Assembly: GCA_002868985.1 (NCBI GenBank) | Contig: PKTV01000576.1 | Coordinates: 1 to 6,751, forward strand | From: Desulfobacteraceae bacterium | GTDB lineage: Bacteria; Desulfobacterota; Desulfobacteria; Desulfobacterales; UBA11574 | DNA length: 6,751 nt | Reading direction: 5' to 3' | Part shown: positions 1 to 6,631 of the stretch, one piece after another | Position numbering within the stretch: position 1 is the first letter of the stretch | How the letters are laid out: each line of letters begins with the position of its first letter | The notes under the pieces: generated by a model | What the model saw: only the letters and a program-made list of their open reading frames with translations | Databases searched by the model: none | What the model was told of the DNA's origin: nothing | Program-made: the position numbers and the translations under genes

Positions 1-48
1 CCGCTTGCGGGGCGGTGAGGCGGACAAGAACAAAGTTATTTCGGCCCG

Positions 49-585
49 CTACTTCAATGGCTTTTTAGAAATATTGGCGTGCGAAACTTGAGTTATAAGT
101 GTTTTCAAATATTTCTCTGCTTCAGAGATTTCTCGCTCGCTGAAGACACGAATATTGTTTTCTTCCAAAAGGGCGGCAGTAACCCCTTTTCCCGGTTTTT
201 TAATTCCGGAAAAACTTCCGTCATAAATATAACCGCTCCCGCATGAAGGACTCCCTTCTTTAAGAATCGCAAGCCTGATTCCCAATGAACTGACAAGTTC
301 AAGTGCTTTTTGGGCACCATCTAAAAAATATTTAGTAACATCTTGTCCGTTGATATCGATGACCTTTTTATGACCGTTCAAGACCTGACTGCCATCACCT
401 CCGGATATCTCCGACCGGGGCCTGGGCACAGGAAGTCCTCCGGCAACTTCAGGACAAATGGCTACGACGCATTCTCGGCGATTCCAAGACGTTAGAACAT
501 GACTTTCAACGCTTTTAACAATACCATTGTAACGCACACGTTCTCCTACGAGACAGGCACTGACAAGTATTTTTTCCATTTTCAT
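49..585 (-). CDS. DUF523 / TudS-like iron-sulfur protein
   Basis: This 178-residue protein belongs to the DUF523 family, whose characterised member TudS is a thiouracil desulfidase with a [4Fe-4S] cluster held by conserved cysteines. The family hallmarks are in order: VSACLVGERVRYNG near the N-terminus (Cys11), CPEVAGGLPVPRP (Cys44, residues 44-56), LKEGSPSCGSG (Cys115, residues 108-118) and a GKGVTAALL segment (132-140). Cys11, Cys44 and Cys115 are the likely cluster ligands. The length is a little above the usual 140-165 residues; the last 15 or so residues look like a non-conserved tail. No signal peptide or membrane segment is seen, so it is probably cytosolic. Neither start, Met1 nor Met3, has a clear Shine-Dalgarno sequence; Met3 directly before the EKILVSACL strand is an alternative. 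It is divergent from the aminomutase/ligase genes and need not belong to their pathway. Family is secure; substrate is unknown. Confidence 0.9.
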   Translation of the reverse strand: MKMEKILVSACLVGERVRYNGIVKSVESHVLTSWNRRECVVAICPEVAGGLPVPRPRSEISGGDGSQVLNGHKKVIDINGQDVTKYFLDGAQKALELVSSLGIRLAILKEGSPSCGSGYIYDGSFSGIKKPGKGVTAALLEENNIRVFSEREISEAEKYLKTLITQVSHANISKKPLK

Positions 586-629
586 TTATGGTTGTTTAAA
601 AACAGGTTTTTATTTGACGGCCTCAATTT

Positions 630-658
630 TTTATATTTTACATAAAAATAGGTTGCAA
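630..658 (-). promoter_or_regulatory. candidate sigma70 promoter for the DUF523 gene
   Basis: Read on the minus strand, a -35-like TTGCAA (653-658) is followed after 17 bases by a -10-like TATAAA (630-635). Transcription would begin near 622, giving a leader of about 37 nt before the start codon at 585. The elements match consensus at 4/6 and 5/6, in an AT-rich region where chance matches are common. The footprint overlaps the rightward candidate promoter. Confidence 0.4.
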
Positions 659-666
659 ATTATAAT
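637..666 (+). promoter_or_regulatory. candidate sigma70 promoter for the rightward gene cluster
   Basis: TTTACA (637-642, 5/6 to the -35 consensus) is followed by an 18-base spacer and a perfect TATAAT (661-666). Transcription would start near 673 and produce a leader of about 200 nt that includes the whole palindrome at 695-818 before the ATP-grasp start at 877. It is interleaved with the oppositely oriented candidate promoter for the DUF523 gene, so the two polymerases could not bind at once. A second, poorer candidate nearer the gene is a TATTAT at 838-843, which lacks a convincing -35. Confidence 0.4.
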
Positions 667-694
667 TTCTGTTGTTAAAGCGAGCAAACTTTTC

Positions 695-818
695 CCCTAA
701 TTGATCGAAAGCCAATGACACCCCATCTTCTTCGTTATCAAGGGCTTGCAGTAGACGACTACGACTACGCCCTTGATGCCTCGAATACGGGGCATCCTCG
801 ACTTTCGCTAAATTAGGG
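695..818. repeat. about 124-bp imperfect palindrome (MITE-like or leader hairpin)
   Basis: The outer arms are CCCTAATTGATCGAAAG (695-711) and its near reverse complement CTTTCGCTAAATTAGGG (802-818), pairing at 15 of 17 positions. The inner arms ATCAAGGGC (737-745) and GCCCTTGAT (769-777) are a perfect 9-bp inverted repeat. Both arm pairs share a centre near 757. Further pairs are CCCC (721-724) with GGGG (789-792) and TTCG (731-734) with CGAA (782-785). The tip carries GTAG-ACGA-CTAC (751-762) and a direct repeat of GACTAC (757-762, 763-768). No ORF or T-tract is associated, so it is neither a coding element nor a standard terminator. It could be a miniature inverted-repeat element, a REP/BIME-like repeat, or a structured leader RNA. 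This accounts for most of the 291-bp gap at 586-876. Confidence 0.7.
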
Positions 819-876
819 TTTCAATGAATCATTAGTTTATTATGACCACTTCGGAAGAAGAGCCGGAGTATCCACA

Positions 877-2280
877 ATGTCTGACATATTATTTTCCAAT
901 TTTCAATTGGAAGAAGACACGGAATATTTTTTATACATCGGTGAGCTTAAAAACTACGGCCTAAACACCTATCTGAAAGAAGCCCTGTCTCACATTTTCA
1001 GCCGCAAATTCGATTTTATCGCCATCGTACCAGATGTTTTTGAACAGTACGATTATGAAAACCTGATTGTAATCAATCCCCATGCCAAAACCCTTGAATG
1101 TCAATACGGCACTCATGTCTCTTGTAGGGTTTCGAGCGAAGAATTTGCGGCCGTGGTTTCAAAAGACCGCCGGATCCACTCCTTGATTAAAAGACTCTTG
1201 AATCGGCAGGAACATATTTATATTTACATGTATGAAAGTATTCCTGAGATGACCCTCGATGAAATCCCGAGTATATCCATTCTGGGGCCCGATAAAAATA
1301 TTGCCAAACAGCTTAACAGCAAAATCTATCAGTATCAACACTTGAAAGATATACTCCCTGTTGTAGATTTTCGTATTTGCCATGGATTCGATTCGCTCAT
1401 CCAAACAACCCAAGAACTTAGCAAATCATGGCGGAATGGACTTTTTGTGTGCCGGGAATACAGCGCAGCCGGTGTGAACAGTATTGTTGCCCGTGGTATT
1501 GATGATATAAAAGATAAGTTCAACGCACTGGACGAGCCCTACCTGATCAGCCGATTCATTCCCCACGAACATGATCCAACGGTGCTGGCCGTTGTTGCCG
1601 GTGAAGAGGATGTTTATATTGCCGGGGTTGCGGATCAGCGCATCGAACAAGGGACCCGGTTCACCGGTTCTGTCTTCCCATCGGTGCTGGATAAAAAAAT
1701 TATTGAAAGACTACACGAATATACCAGAATTATAGGTGGATGGCTTGCTCGAGAAGGATACAGAGGTATATTCGGATGTGATTTTCTTGTAGATGACAAC
1801 GATGAGATTTTTTTCATAGAAATTAATGCCCGAAAGCAGGGAACTACATTGGAATTTTGCTGCACCCTTGAACAGTCTCTTCCTTCGGGATCTCCCATGT
1901 TGCCGGAGCTTGAATTTTATGCCGTAACAGAAGGACTGTTTCCGGCCAATACTGTAGAAATGAAATCAAATCCTAAAGATTTGCACTGGGGAACATATAA
2001 TTATAAAATCCATGGTACAGCCCAAACTGACGGCTACATTCCCCAGAGCACACAGGAACGCCAAGCGTTCAAGAAAGTCGCAGAGGGAAAATTGAAGAAG
2101 GACTTCCTTATCTTAGAGCATACCGGATGTGATTTTATTTTGGCCGATGGTGCATTTATTGCCCGCATCGTCGCTTTGGGACATCACCGATCCGATGTTC
2201 AACAAGGCCTGAACCAGGGACGAAAAACCATTGACCTTACCATCATCAAAAAACTGGATTCGGAGGATTCAAATGAATAA
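877..2280 (+). CDS. ATP-grasp superfamily carboxylate-amine ligase
   Basis: This 467-residue cytosolic protein is an ATP-grasp enzyme, a family that activates a carboxylate as an acyl-phosphate with ATP and joins it to an amine or thiol. The N-terminal part (about 1-135) is a likely pre-grasp domain. ILGPDKNIAKQLNSK (135-149) opens the grasp fold. PYLISRFIPHE (221-231) is the linker strand that usually contacts adenine. GYRGIFGCDFLVD (294-306) followed by FFIEINARKQGTT (312-324) is the metal/ATP catalytic segment, with Asp302, Glu315, Asn317 and Arg319 as expected ligands. The roughly 140 residues after it form a C-terminal region I do not recognise. A GGAG Shine-Dalgarno (865-868) lies 8 nt before the ATG. 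Its last 8 nt overlap the following radical SAM gene, so the two are almost certainly co-translated. The substrate is not readable from sequence; an amino acid or beta-amino acid is inferred from the neighbours. Confidence 0.85.
   Translation: MSDILFSNFQLEEDTEYFLYIGELKNYGLNTYLKEALSHIFSRKFDFIAIVPDVFEQYDYENLIVINPHAKTLECQYGTHVSCRVSSEEFAAVVSKDRRIHSLIKRLLNRQEHIYIYMYESIPEMTLDEIPSISILGPDKNIAKQLNSKIYQYQHLKDILPVVDFRICHGFDSLIQTTQELSKSWRNGLFVCREYSAAGVNSIVARGIDDIKDKFNALDEPYLISRFIPHEHDPTVLAVVAGEEDVYIAGVADQRIEQGTRFTGSVFPSVLDKKIIERLHEYTRIIGGWLAREGYRGIFGCDFLVDDNDEIFFIEINARKQGTTLEFCCTLEQSLPSGSPMLPELEFYAVTEGLFPANTVEMKSNPKDLHWGTYNYKIHGTAQTDGYIPQSTQERQAFKKVAEGKLKKDFLILEHTGCDFILADGAFIARIVALGHHRSDVQQGLNQGRKTIDLTIIKKLDSEDSNE
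2262..2266 (+). promoter_or_regulatory. Shine-Dalgarno that fixes the start of the long KamA homologue
   Basis: GGAGG at 2262-2266 lies 6 nt before the ATG at 2273, inside the final codons of the ATP-grasp gene. It supports the ATG over the in-frame TTG at 2231, which has no such motif and would lengthen the overlap to 50 nt. Confidence 0.8.
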
Positions 2281-3862
2281 CACGAACTCAGCAGAGGAAA
2301 GTATGGACCAATTTACCCGGGAACTTTTCGAAGATCTTTTCAGCCCAGCCGATCAAAAGATTTCAGAACCTCCGAAAATTCATGAAAAACTGGCCTTAGA
2401 AATAGACGCTCTTTTTAAATCCACCGAAAACATTGAACTGACAGGTCCAGTTATTGATCTTTTCTCTCGCCTAAAAAAAATAAAAAAAGAACTGAATATT
2501 TCGCCGGATGTTTTTGGTATCTCAAAGGAGGCCCTTGCGTTGCTCGCCGTCAAACATCGACATCTGGATGAGCATGGGGTGACTGTGGGCGGCAGGGTCA
2601 ATCAGGCCCTTCCCATTGTTGAACAGGCAAATGAGAGGGTGGTCGATTATCTGAAAAAAAAGACGACAGAAGCGCCGAGCGGCATCGAATTGTGGGACAG
2701 CATCCAGGAAAATGTTCGTCGCATAAAATCGATTCTGAATATAGATAACGACGAATGGAACTCCTATTCCGGACAGTTAAAACATTGCATTGACTCTGTG
2801 GAAAAACTTTCAAAAATAATCGATCTTCCATCTCAGATTATTAAAGAACTGAGCCGGGTGACCCAGAGTTACCGCATGCGCCTGACCCCTTACTATGCCA
2901 GCCTGATTCAGCCTGATCGAGCGAATGATCCGGTCCTTTTACAATCTGTTCCCACCGGTGAAATGGTCGATAACATCGGCGTCGAGATCCCGCCGGTGGC
3001 GGCAGACCATTCACCGGCCCGGCTGATCGATCAATTTTATCCGAGGGTTCTCACCATCAAGGCCACCAACATGTGTGCCATGTATTGCACCCACTGTCTG
3101 CGTATTGCCCACATCGGGAAAAAAGACCGCATTTATTCCGATAACGCCTATGAAGAAGCCTTAAACTATATTCGCAATAACGCACACATTCGAGATGTCC
3201 TTGTCACCGGTGGAGATGCATTTGTCCTTCCCAATCGAATGATTAAAAAACTTTTAAAGGCCTTGGACGACATCGATCATGTAAAGATGAAACGCCTCGG
3301 CACCAGAATTACGGTCACAACCCCCTGGCGAGTCGACACCGAACTTCTTGAAATCCTCGAAGAGAGCAATGACAAAAAGCCGGTGAGGGTGGTCACACAG
3401 ATTAACACGGCCCAGGAAATTACACCGATTTCTAAAAATGCCTTTAAACGCATCTCTAAAAGCGTCAGTGCTGTGTTGAACCAGGCCGTTCTTTTAAAAG
3501 GAATCAACGATACCAAGGTGAAAATGTGGAAACTGTGTGAGACCATCCAGGAAAGTTATGTCCGACCGTACTATATTTTTAACTGCAGCTATCGAAATCC
3601 CCAGTTTACCCACTTCAGAGTGCCCGTAGAAAAAGGAAGAGATATCGTGGAAAGCATGTACGGCAATATCTCCGGTGATGCAATTCCTCGATATATCGCC
3701 ACTGCCGGCGGTAAAATTCCTTTGCACAGAAGTAACGTCCTGGATCATGAGGGGTCTGACATTGTTATGAAAAAACCGTGGAGCAATGAAAAAGTCAGAT
3801 ATCCGGATGCCGATCCTAATGAATACGCCAGTCAAAACTTTTCATTTACCAAACTGAGTTGA
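2273..3862 (+). CDS. KamA-family radical SAM aminomutase homologue, N-terminally extended
   Basis: This 529-residue protein resembles lysine 2,3-aminomutase (LAM), which uses a [4Fe-4S] cluster, S-adenosylmethionine and PLP to move an amino group from C2 to C3 of an amino acid. The cluster motif CAMYCTHC supplies Cys268, Cys272 and Cys275. VLVTGGDAFVL (309-319) is the SAM-binding GGD segment. Arg277 matches LAM Arg134, which holds the substrate carboxylate, and Lys481 in ATAGGKIP matches the PLP lysine (LAM Lys337). NQAVLLKGIND (403-413) is also family-typical. Oddities: about 165 extra helix-rich N-terminal residues compared with the second copy downstream; CTHC instead of CRHC; NTAQEIT where LAM has NHPNEIT; no LAM-type acidic side-chain residues (Asp330 position is Ala476, Asp293 position is Ser439 or Tyr440); and no C-terminal zinc-binding cysteines. 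Aminomutase chemistry is likely but unproven; the substrate is unlikely to be lysine. Confidence 0.85.
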   Translation: MNNTNSAEESMDQFTRELFEDLFSPADQKISEPPKIHEKLALEIDALFKSTENIELTGPVIDLFSRLKKIKKELNISPDVFGISKEALALLAVKHRHLDEHGVTVGGRVNQALPIVEQANERVVDYLKKKTTEAPSGIELWDSIQENVRRIKSILNIDNDEWNSYSGQLKHCIDSVEKLSKIIDLPSQIIKELSRVTQSYRMRLTPYYASLIQPDRANDPVLLQSVPTGEMVDNIGVEIPPVAADHSPARLIDQFYPRVLTIKATNMCAMYCTHCLRIAHIGKKDRIYSDNAYEEALNYIRNNAHIRDVLVTGGDAFVLPNRMIKKLLKALDDIDHVKMKRLGTRITVTTPWRVDTELLEILEESNDKKPVRVVTQINTAQEITPISKNAFKRISKSVSAVLNQAVLLKGINDTKVKMWKLCETIQESYVRPYYIFNCSYRNPQFTHFRVPVEKGRDIVESMYGNISGDAIPRYIATAGGKIPLHRSNVLDHEGSDIVMKKPWSNEKVRYPDADPNEYASQNFSFTKLS

Positions 3863-4135
3863 TGATTCCTATTCAATACACAATTTTTCTATCACCAAAA
3901 TCGAATCGACATCACCGGGCATATTCCCGGTCCCGACCAAATCGAAACCGTCGAATTAACGAGTAAATATGAAATCCGTAGACTTATTGCCGGAAACCCT
4001 GTCAATGCAGAACTGCCGATTATGCTTCGATCATCTGATTTCGCATCAACTATTTATTGGGTTGAAATGAAAAACTTTGGAAAAACAACCAAATTCATCT
4101 TGATATTGTCATATAAAACAGATGTAATGAAATAA
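3862..4135 (+). pseudogene. possible small frameshifted gene of unknown function
   Basis: The gap between the long KamA homologue and the GS-like gene (313 bp) is not empty. An ATG at 3862 overlaps the preceding TGA stop (TGATG), but its frame closes after 34 codons. The frame one base over stays open from 3866 to the TAA at 4133-4135 and reads like protein, for example GPDQIETVELTSKYEIRRL and SSTIYWVEMKNFGKTTKF-type segments, with no good start codon of its own. Removing one T from the T5 run at 3884-3888 would join the two into a 90-residue protein beginning MIPIQYTIFYHQNRIDI. So this is a decayed gene, a sequencing indel, a programmed frameshift, or chance. I do not recognise the product. 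The last few codons coincide with a candidate promoter for the next gene. Confidence 0.4.
4100..4128 (+). promoter_or_regulatory. candidate sigma70 promoter for the GS-like gene
   Basis: TTGATA (4100-4105, 5/6) and TGTAAT (4123-4128, 5/6) are separated by an ideal 17-base spacer. Transcription would start near 4135, leaving a leader of about 40 nt before the ATG at 4176. It would allow the GS-like, second KamA and M20 genes to be expressed apart from the ATP-grasp and long KamA pair. No sigma54-type GG/GC pair, which might have signalled nitrogen control, was seen in this gap. Confidence 0.5.
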
Positions 4136-4175
4136 ACAAGCTTCTGAATTTAAATTAAAAAAAGGTGAAGCAAAC

Positions 4176-5486
4176 ATGGCAAGTATTAAAAAAGTCCAGC
4201 AAAAACTAAAGGAAACGACCCTTACCAAAATTTTTTTTACCGATCTCAACGGCAGAATCATGAATCTGCCGATAAATCCCGACAACATTGAGTCGATCAT
4301 AGCAAATGGAATCGGTTTTGATGGAAGCTCTGTTGCGGGATACGCGACTGTTGATAGTAGTGACAGGCTTCTTTTTCCAGATCCGGAAAGTTTTCGAGTT
4401 GTGGAATTTGGGGATAATAAACGCGGTTTCTTTATAGGACATGTTTATGACGATCAAGAATCTCGTGCACAAGTCGATCCCAGATCTGTTCTGGAAGGTA
4501 TTCTGAAAAAGGCGGAAACAGAGTATGGCTTCAAGTTTCTAGTTGGTCCTGAACATGAATTTTTTCTGCTTCGCGAAAATGAACGCGGTGAAAAAGTTCA
4601 TTCTGACAAAGCCGGTTACTTTCAGGCAACTCCCCATGATAAGGGAGAACTGGTACGGAACAAAATTATTGTAATACTCAAAGCATGTGGAATACAGTTC
4701 GAGAAAGCGCATCATGAGGTGACACCTTCACAGCATGAAATCAACCTGGAGTGTACAGACCCCTTGAATGCAGCAGACCGAACAATACTTTTCAACTATA
4801 TAACCCAGATGGTTGCTTTAGAGTTCGGTTATCACGCGACGTTCATGCCTAAACCATTCGACGATTTCAACAGAAATGCATTCCATATCCACATTTCTAT
4901 GCAGAATCTTGATGGAAAAAACATGTTTTACGATGCAGATAGTGACGATAATATAAGCAATACCTGCAAAAAATTTATTGCCGGTATTTTGCAATATGCC
5001 AGAGAAACCTCTATCATCATGGCCTCAACTTTCAATTCATATAAGGCATACGTGTTGGATAGGGAAGCACCCATTATCAGAGGCTGGGGGTTCAGGAATA
5101 GAAGCTCTATGGTCAGGGTGCCTTATAGCTACAACCCCGAAAACACACGGATTGAACTCAGAAGCCCTGACCCGGCAGGCAACCCTTATCTTCAAATTGC
5201 CACATTAATTGCCATGGGGCTTAAAGGTATAAAAGGAGATCTCAACTGTGGTCAAGCGGATATCGGGAGCACATATAAAAAGAAATATCGATACCGTGTA
5301 TGGGACAAGCGGTTCTTGCCTAAAAGCATGTACGAGGCCCTGGTTGAAGCCGAAAGAAGTAAATTTATGAAAGAAATTTTAGGGGAACAAATTTACAACG
5401 CATACATGTCCCTTAAGATAAATGACTGGGAAGATCATAGAGTCCATATTACCCCAAGAGAACTCAATAAATATCTTAGCATATAA
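4176..5486 (+). CDS. glutamine synthetase (type I)-like ligase with altered amino-acid pocket
   Basis: This 436-residue protein has the GS-I fold and makes a gamma-glutamyl-phosphate-type intermediate with ATP, then an amide. Catalytic elements are intact: FDGSSVAGY (Asp49, ammonium site), GPEHEFFLL (Glu126 and Glu128, metals), Tyr148, HHEVTPSQHEI (Glu181, Glu188), His237, Glu297 in EAPI, RNRSSMVRVP (Arg309, Arg314) and RIELRSPDP (Arg325, Glu327, Arg329). Numbering maps to Salmonella GS by constant offsets. The amino-acid pocket differs: NSYKRL is NSYKAY, so Arg321 becomes Ala291, and the NGSGMH loop is NRNAFH (232-237), so Gly265 becomes Arg233. The Tyr397 adenylylation motif is absent, and the protein is shorter than classical 470-residue GlnA. 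Shine-Dalgarno AGGTGA (4163-4168) sits 7 nt before the ATG. It is probably not housekeeping GlnA but an amide or peptide ligase acting on a related acid such as a beta-amino acid (inference). Confidence 0.88.
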   Translation: MASIKKVQQKLKETTLTKIFFTDLNGRIMNLPINPDNIESIIANGIGFDGSSVAGYATVDSSDRLLFPDPESFRVVEFGDNKRGFFIGHVYDDQESRAQVDPRSVLEGILKKAETEYGFKFLVGPEHEFFLLRENERGEKVHSDKAGYFQATPHDKGELVRNKIIVILKACGIQFEKAHHEVTPSQHEINLECTDPLNAADRTILFNYITQMVALEFGYHATFMPKPFDDFNRNAFHIHISMQNLDGKNMFYDADSDDNISNTCKKFIAGILQYARETSIIMASTFNSYKAYVLDREAPIIRGWGFRNRSSMVRVPYSYNPENTRIELRSPDPAGNPYLQIATLIAMGLKGIKGDLNCGQADIGSTYKKKYRYRVWDKRFLPKSMYEALVEAERSKFMKEILGEQIYNAYMSLKINDWEDHRVHITPRELNKYLSI

Positions 5487-5555
5487 AATCTTATTCAGAC
5501 AAAAAGGAAGCAAAAAAGACAGCTGAATATTAAATCAATAAAGGAGAAACACATA

Positions 5556-6629
5556 ATGGAAGAGTGGGTCGAACAACTCCAAAACAGTGTGAACACACTT
5601 GATCGCTTAAAAGCCCTCATCAACGTCACACCGGAAGAAGAAGCGGCCATCAATACCCTCCACACCAAATGGGGGACAACGCCCTATTTTGCTTCTTTGA
5701 TGGATCCAAACAACCCTGATTGCCCGATACGCAAACAGGTTATCCCATCAATGAAAGAAACGAAGAATAAATATGGAATCCCCGATTATTTGATTTGGAA
5801 AGAAAACCGTGACACCGACGAAGTCAGGCCAGACTGTATTGCCAGACAGTATTATGACCGCATCGCATTTACCGTTACGGATGTCTGTGCAAATTACTGC
5901 CGTCACTGTTTCCGTAAAGAACTCGTGGTCGATCGTAATCTCAAACTTAGATTCGATTTTGAAGAAGGTATCGAGTGGATCAATGAACATGAGGAAATTC
6001 GAGATGTTCTCATTACCGGCGGTGATCCTTTCATACTTTCAGACCAAAAAATTGAATATCTTATTCGAAAGCTAAGAGAGATCTCCCATATAGAAATGAT
6101 TCGATTCGGAACGCGAACACCGATTGTGTTGCCGCATCGAATCACCGACGGTCTCAAAAAAATACTCAGCGGTTTTCACCGGGTGCCCATATGGATAAAT
6201 ACACAATGTAATCATCCCAAGGAAATTACCCAAAAGACGGCAGAGGCCGTTTACGGTCTTCTCTCCTGCGGTGTGAACGTCGGCAATCAGGCCGTGTTGC
6301 TAAAAGGAATCAATGATGATGTGGAGACCTTCAGAAAACTGCATCAAAAGCTTTTAGCCGTTAGAATCCGGCCATATTATGTTTTTTACTGCGAACCTGC
6401 ACCAGGAATCGATCATTTTCGCACACCGGTCGAAAAAGGAGCCGAACTTATTAGAGATGCACTGCGGGGTCACACGACCGGGCTTGCCCAACCCATGTAT
6501 GTCATTGCAACGAATATCGGCAAAATTCCTTTAATGCCTGATTATTATATTGTCGATAAAAATGAAAAAGAATATAAGCTAAAGAATTATCAGGGGCTAT
6601 ATACAACTTGGCCGAATATTCCTGAATAG
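5556..6629 (+). CDS. short KamA-family radical SAM/PLP 2,3-aminomutase homologue
   Basis: This 357-residue protein is closer to canonical lysine 2,3-aminomutase than the upstream copy. CANYCRHC gives cluster ligands Cys111, Cys115 and Cys118; Arg120 matches carboxylate-binding LAM Arg134; VLITGGDPFIL (151-161) is the SAM segment; NTQCNHPKEIT (215-225), NQAVLLKGIND (244-254) and HFRTPVEKG (287-295) are family signatures; Lys323 in IGKIPLMP is the PLP lysine. LAM binds the lysine epsilon-amine with Asp293 and Asp330; here they are Glu280 and Ala318, and the PGGGGK loop is shortened to TNIGK. The C-terminal zinc cysteines of clostridial LAM are missing, so the length resembles EpmB, but there is no EpmA or EF-P context here. 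Shine-Dalgarno AAGGAGA (5541-5547) lies 8 nt before the ATG. It follows the GS-like gene by 69 nt and precedes the M20 gene by 2 nt. Aminomutase activity is likely, substrate open. Confidence 0.88.
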   Translation: MEEWVEQLQNSVNTLDRLKALINVTPEEEAAINTLHTKWGTTPYFASLMDPNNPDCPIRKQVIPSMKETKNKYGIPDYLIWKENRDTDEVRPDCIARQYYDRIAFTVTDVCANYCRHCFRKELVVDRNLKLRFDFEEGIEWINEHEEIRDVLITGGDPFILSDQKIEYLIRKLREISHIEMIRFGTRTPIVLPHRITDGLKKILSGFHRVPIWINTQCNHPKEITQKTAEAVYGLLSCGVNVGNQAVLLKGINDDVETFRKLHQKLLAVRIRPYYVFYCEPAPGIDHFRTPVEKGAELIRDALRGHTTGLAQPMYVIATNIGKIPLMPDYYIVDKNEKEYKLKNYQGLYTTWPNIPE

Positions 6630-6631
6630 AA

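Noticed and set aside
2..91. Open frame on the plus strand reading ...GGEADKNKVISARYFNGF..., ending in TGA at 89-91, possibly the tail of a convergent gene
   Set aside because: Only about 29 codons are visible, it overlaps the DUF523 gene by 43 bases, and other frames look equally plausible; the upstream sequence would be needed.
2231..2272. TTG start giving the long KamA homologue 14 extra residues
   Set aside because: No Shine-Dalgarno stands before the TTG, whereas GGAGG at 2262-2266 is ideally placed for the ATG at 2273.
1159..2831. Minus-strand open frames inside the ATP-grasp and long KamA genes
   Set aside because: They lie antisense to strongly supported genes and carry no recognisable motifs or starts; they reflect codon bias of the real genes.
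3914..3931. ACCGGG/CCCGGT hairpin as a terminator after the long KamA homologue
   Set aside because: The 6-bp stem has no following T-run and lies within the coding-looking frame of the possible small gene.
4176..5486. Calling this gene glnA, the housekeeping glutamine synthetase
   Set aside because: Pocket substitutions Arg321 to Ala and Gly265 to Arg, absence of the adenylylation motif, and the aminomutase context argue against assimilatory GS.
5492..5529. TATTCAG/CTGAATA inverted repeat between the GS-like gene and the second KamA gene
   Set aside because: Only 7 bp with a 24-nt loop and AT-rich; too weak for a terminator or operator claim.
5556..6629. Calling the short KamA protein EpmB (EF-P lysine aminomutase) or KamA/AblA
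   Set aside because: No epmA or efp neighbour and no acetyltransferase (AblB) neighbour; the lysine-binding aspartates are not conserved.
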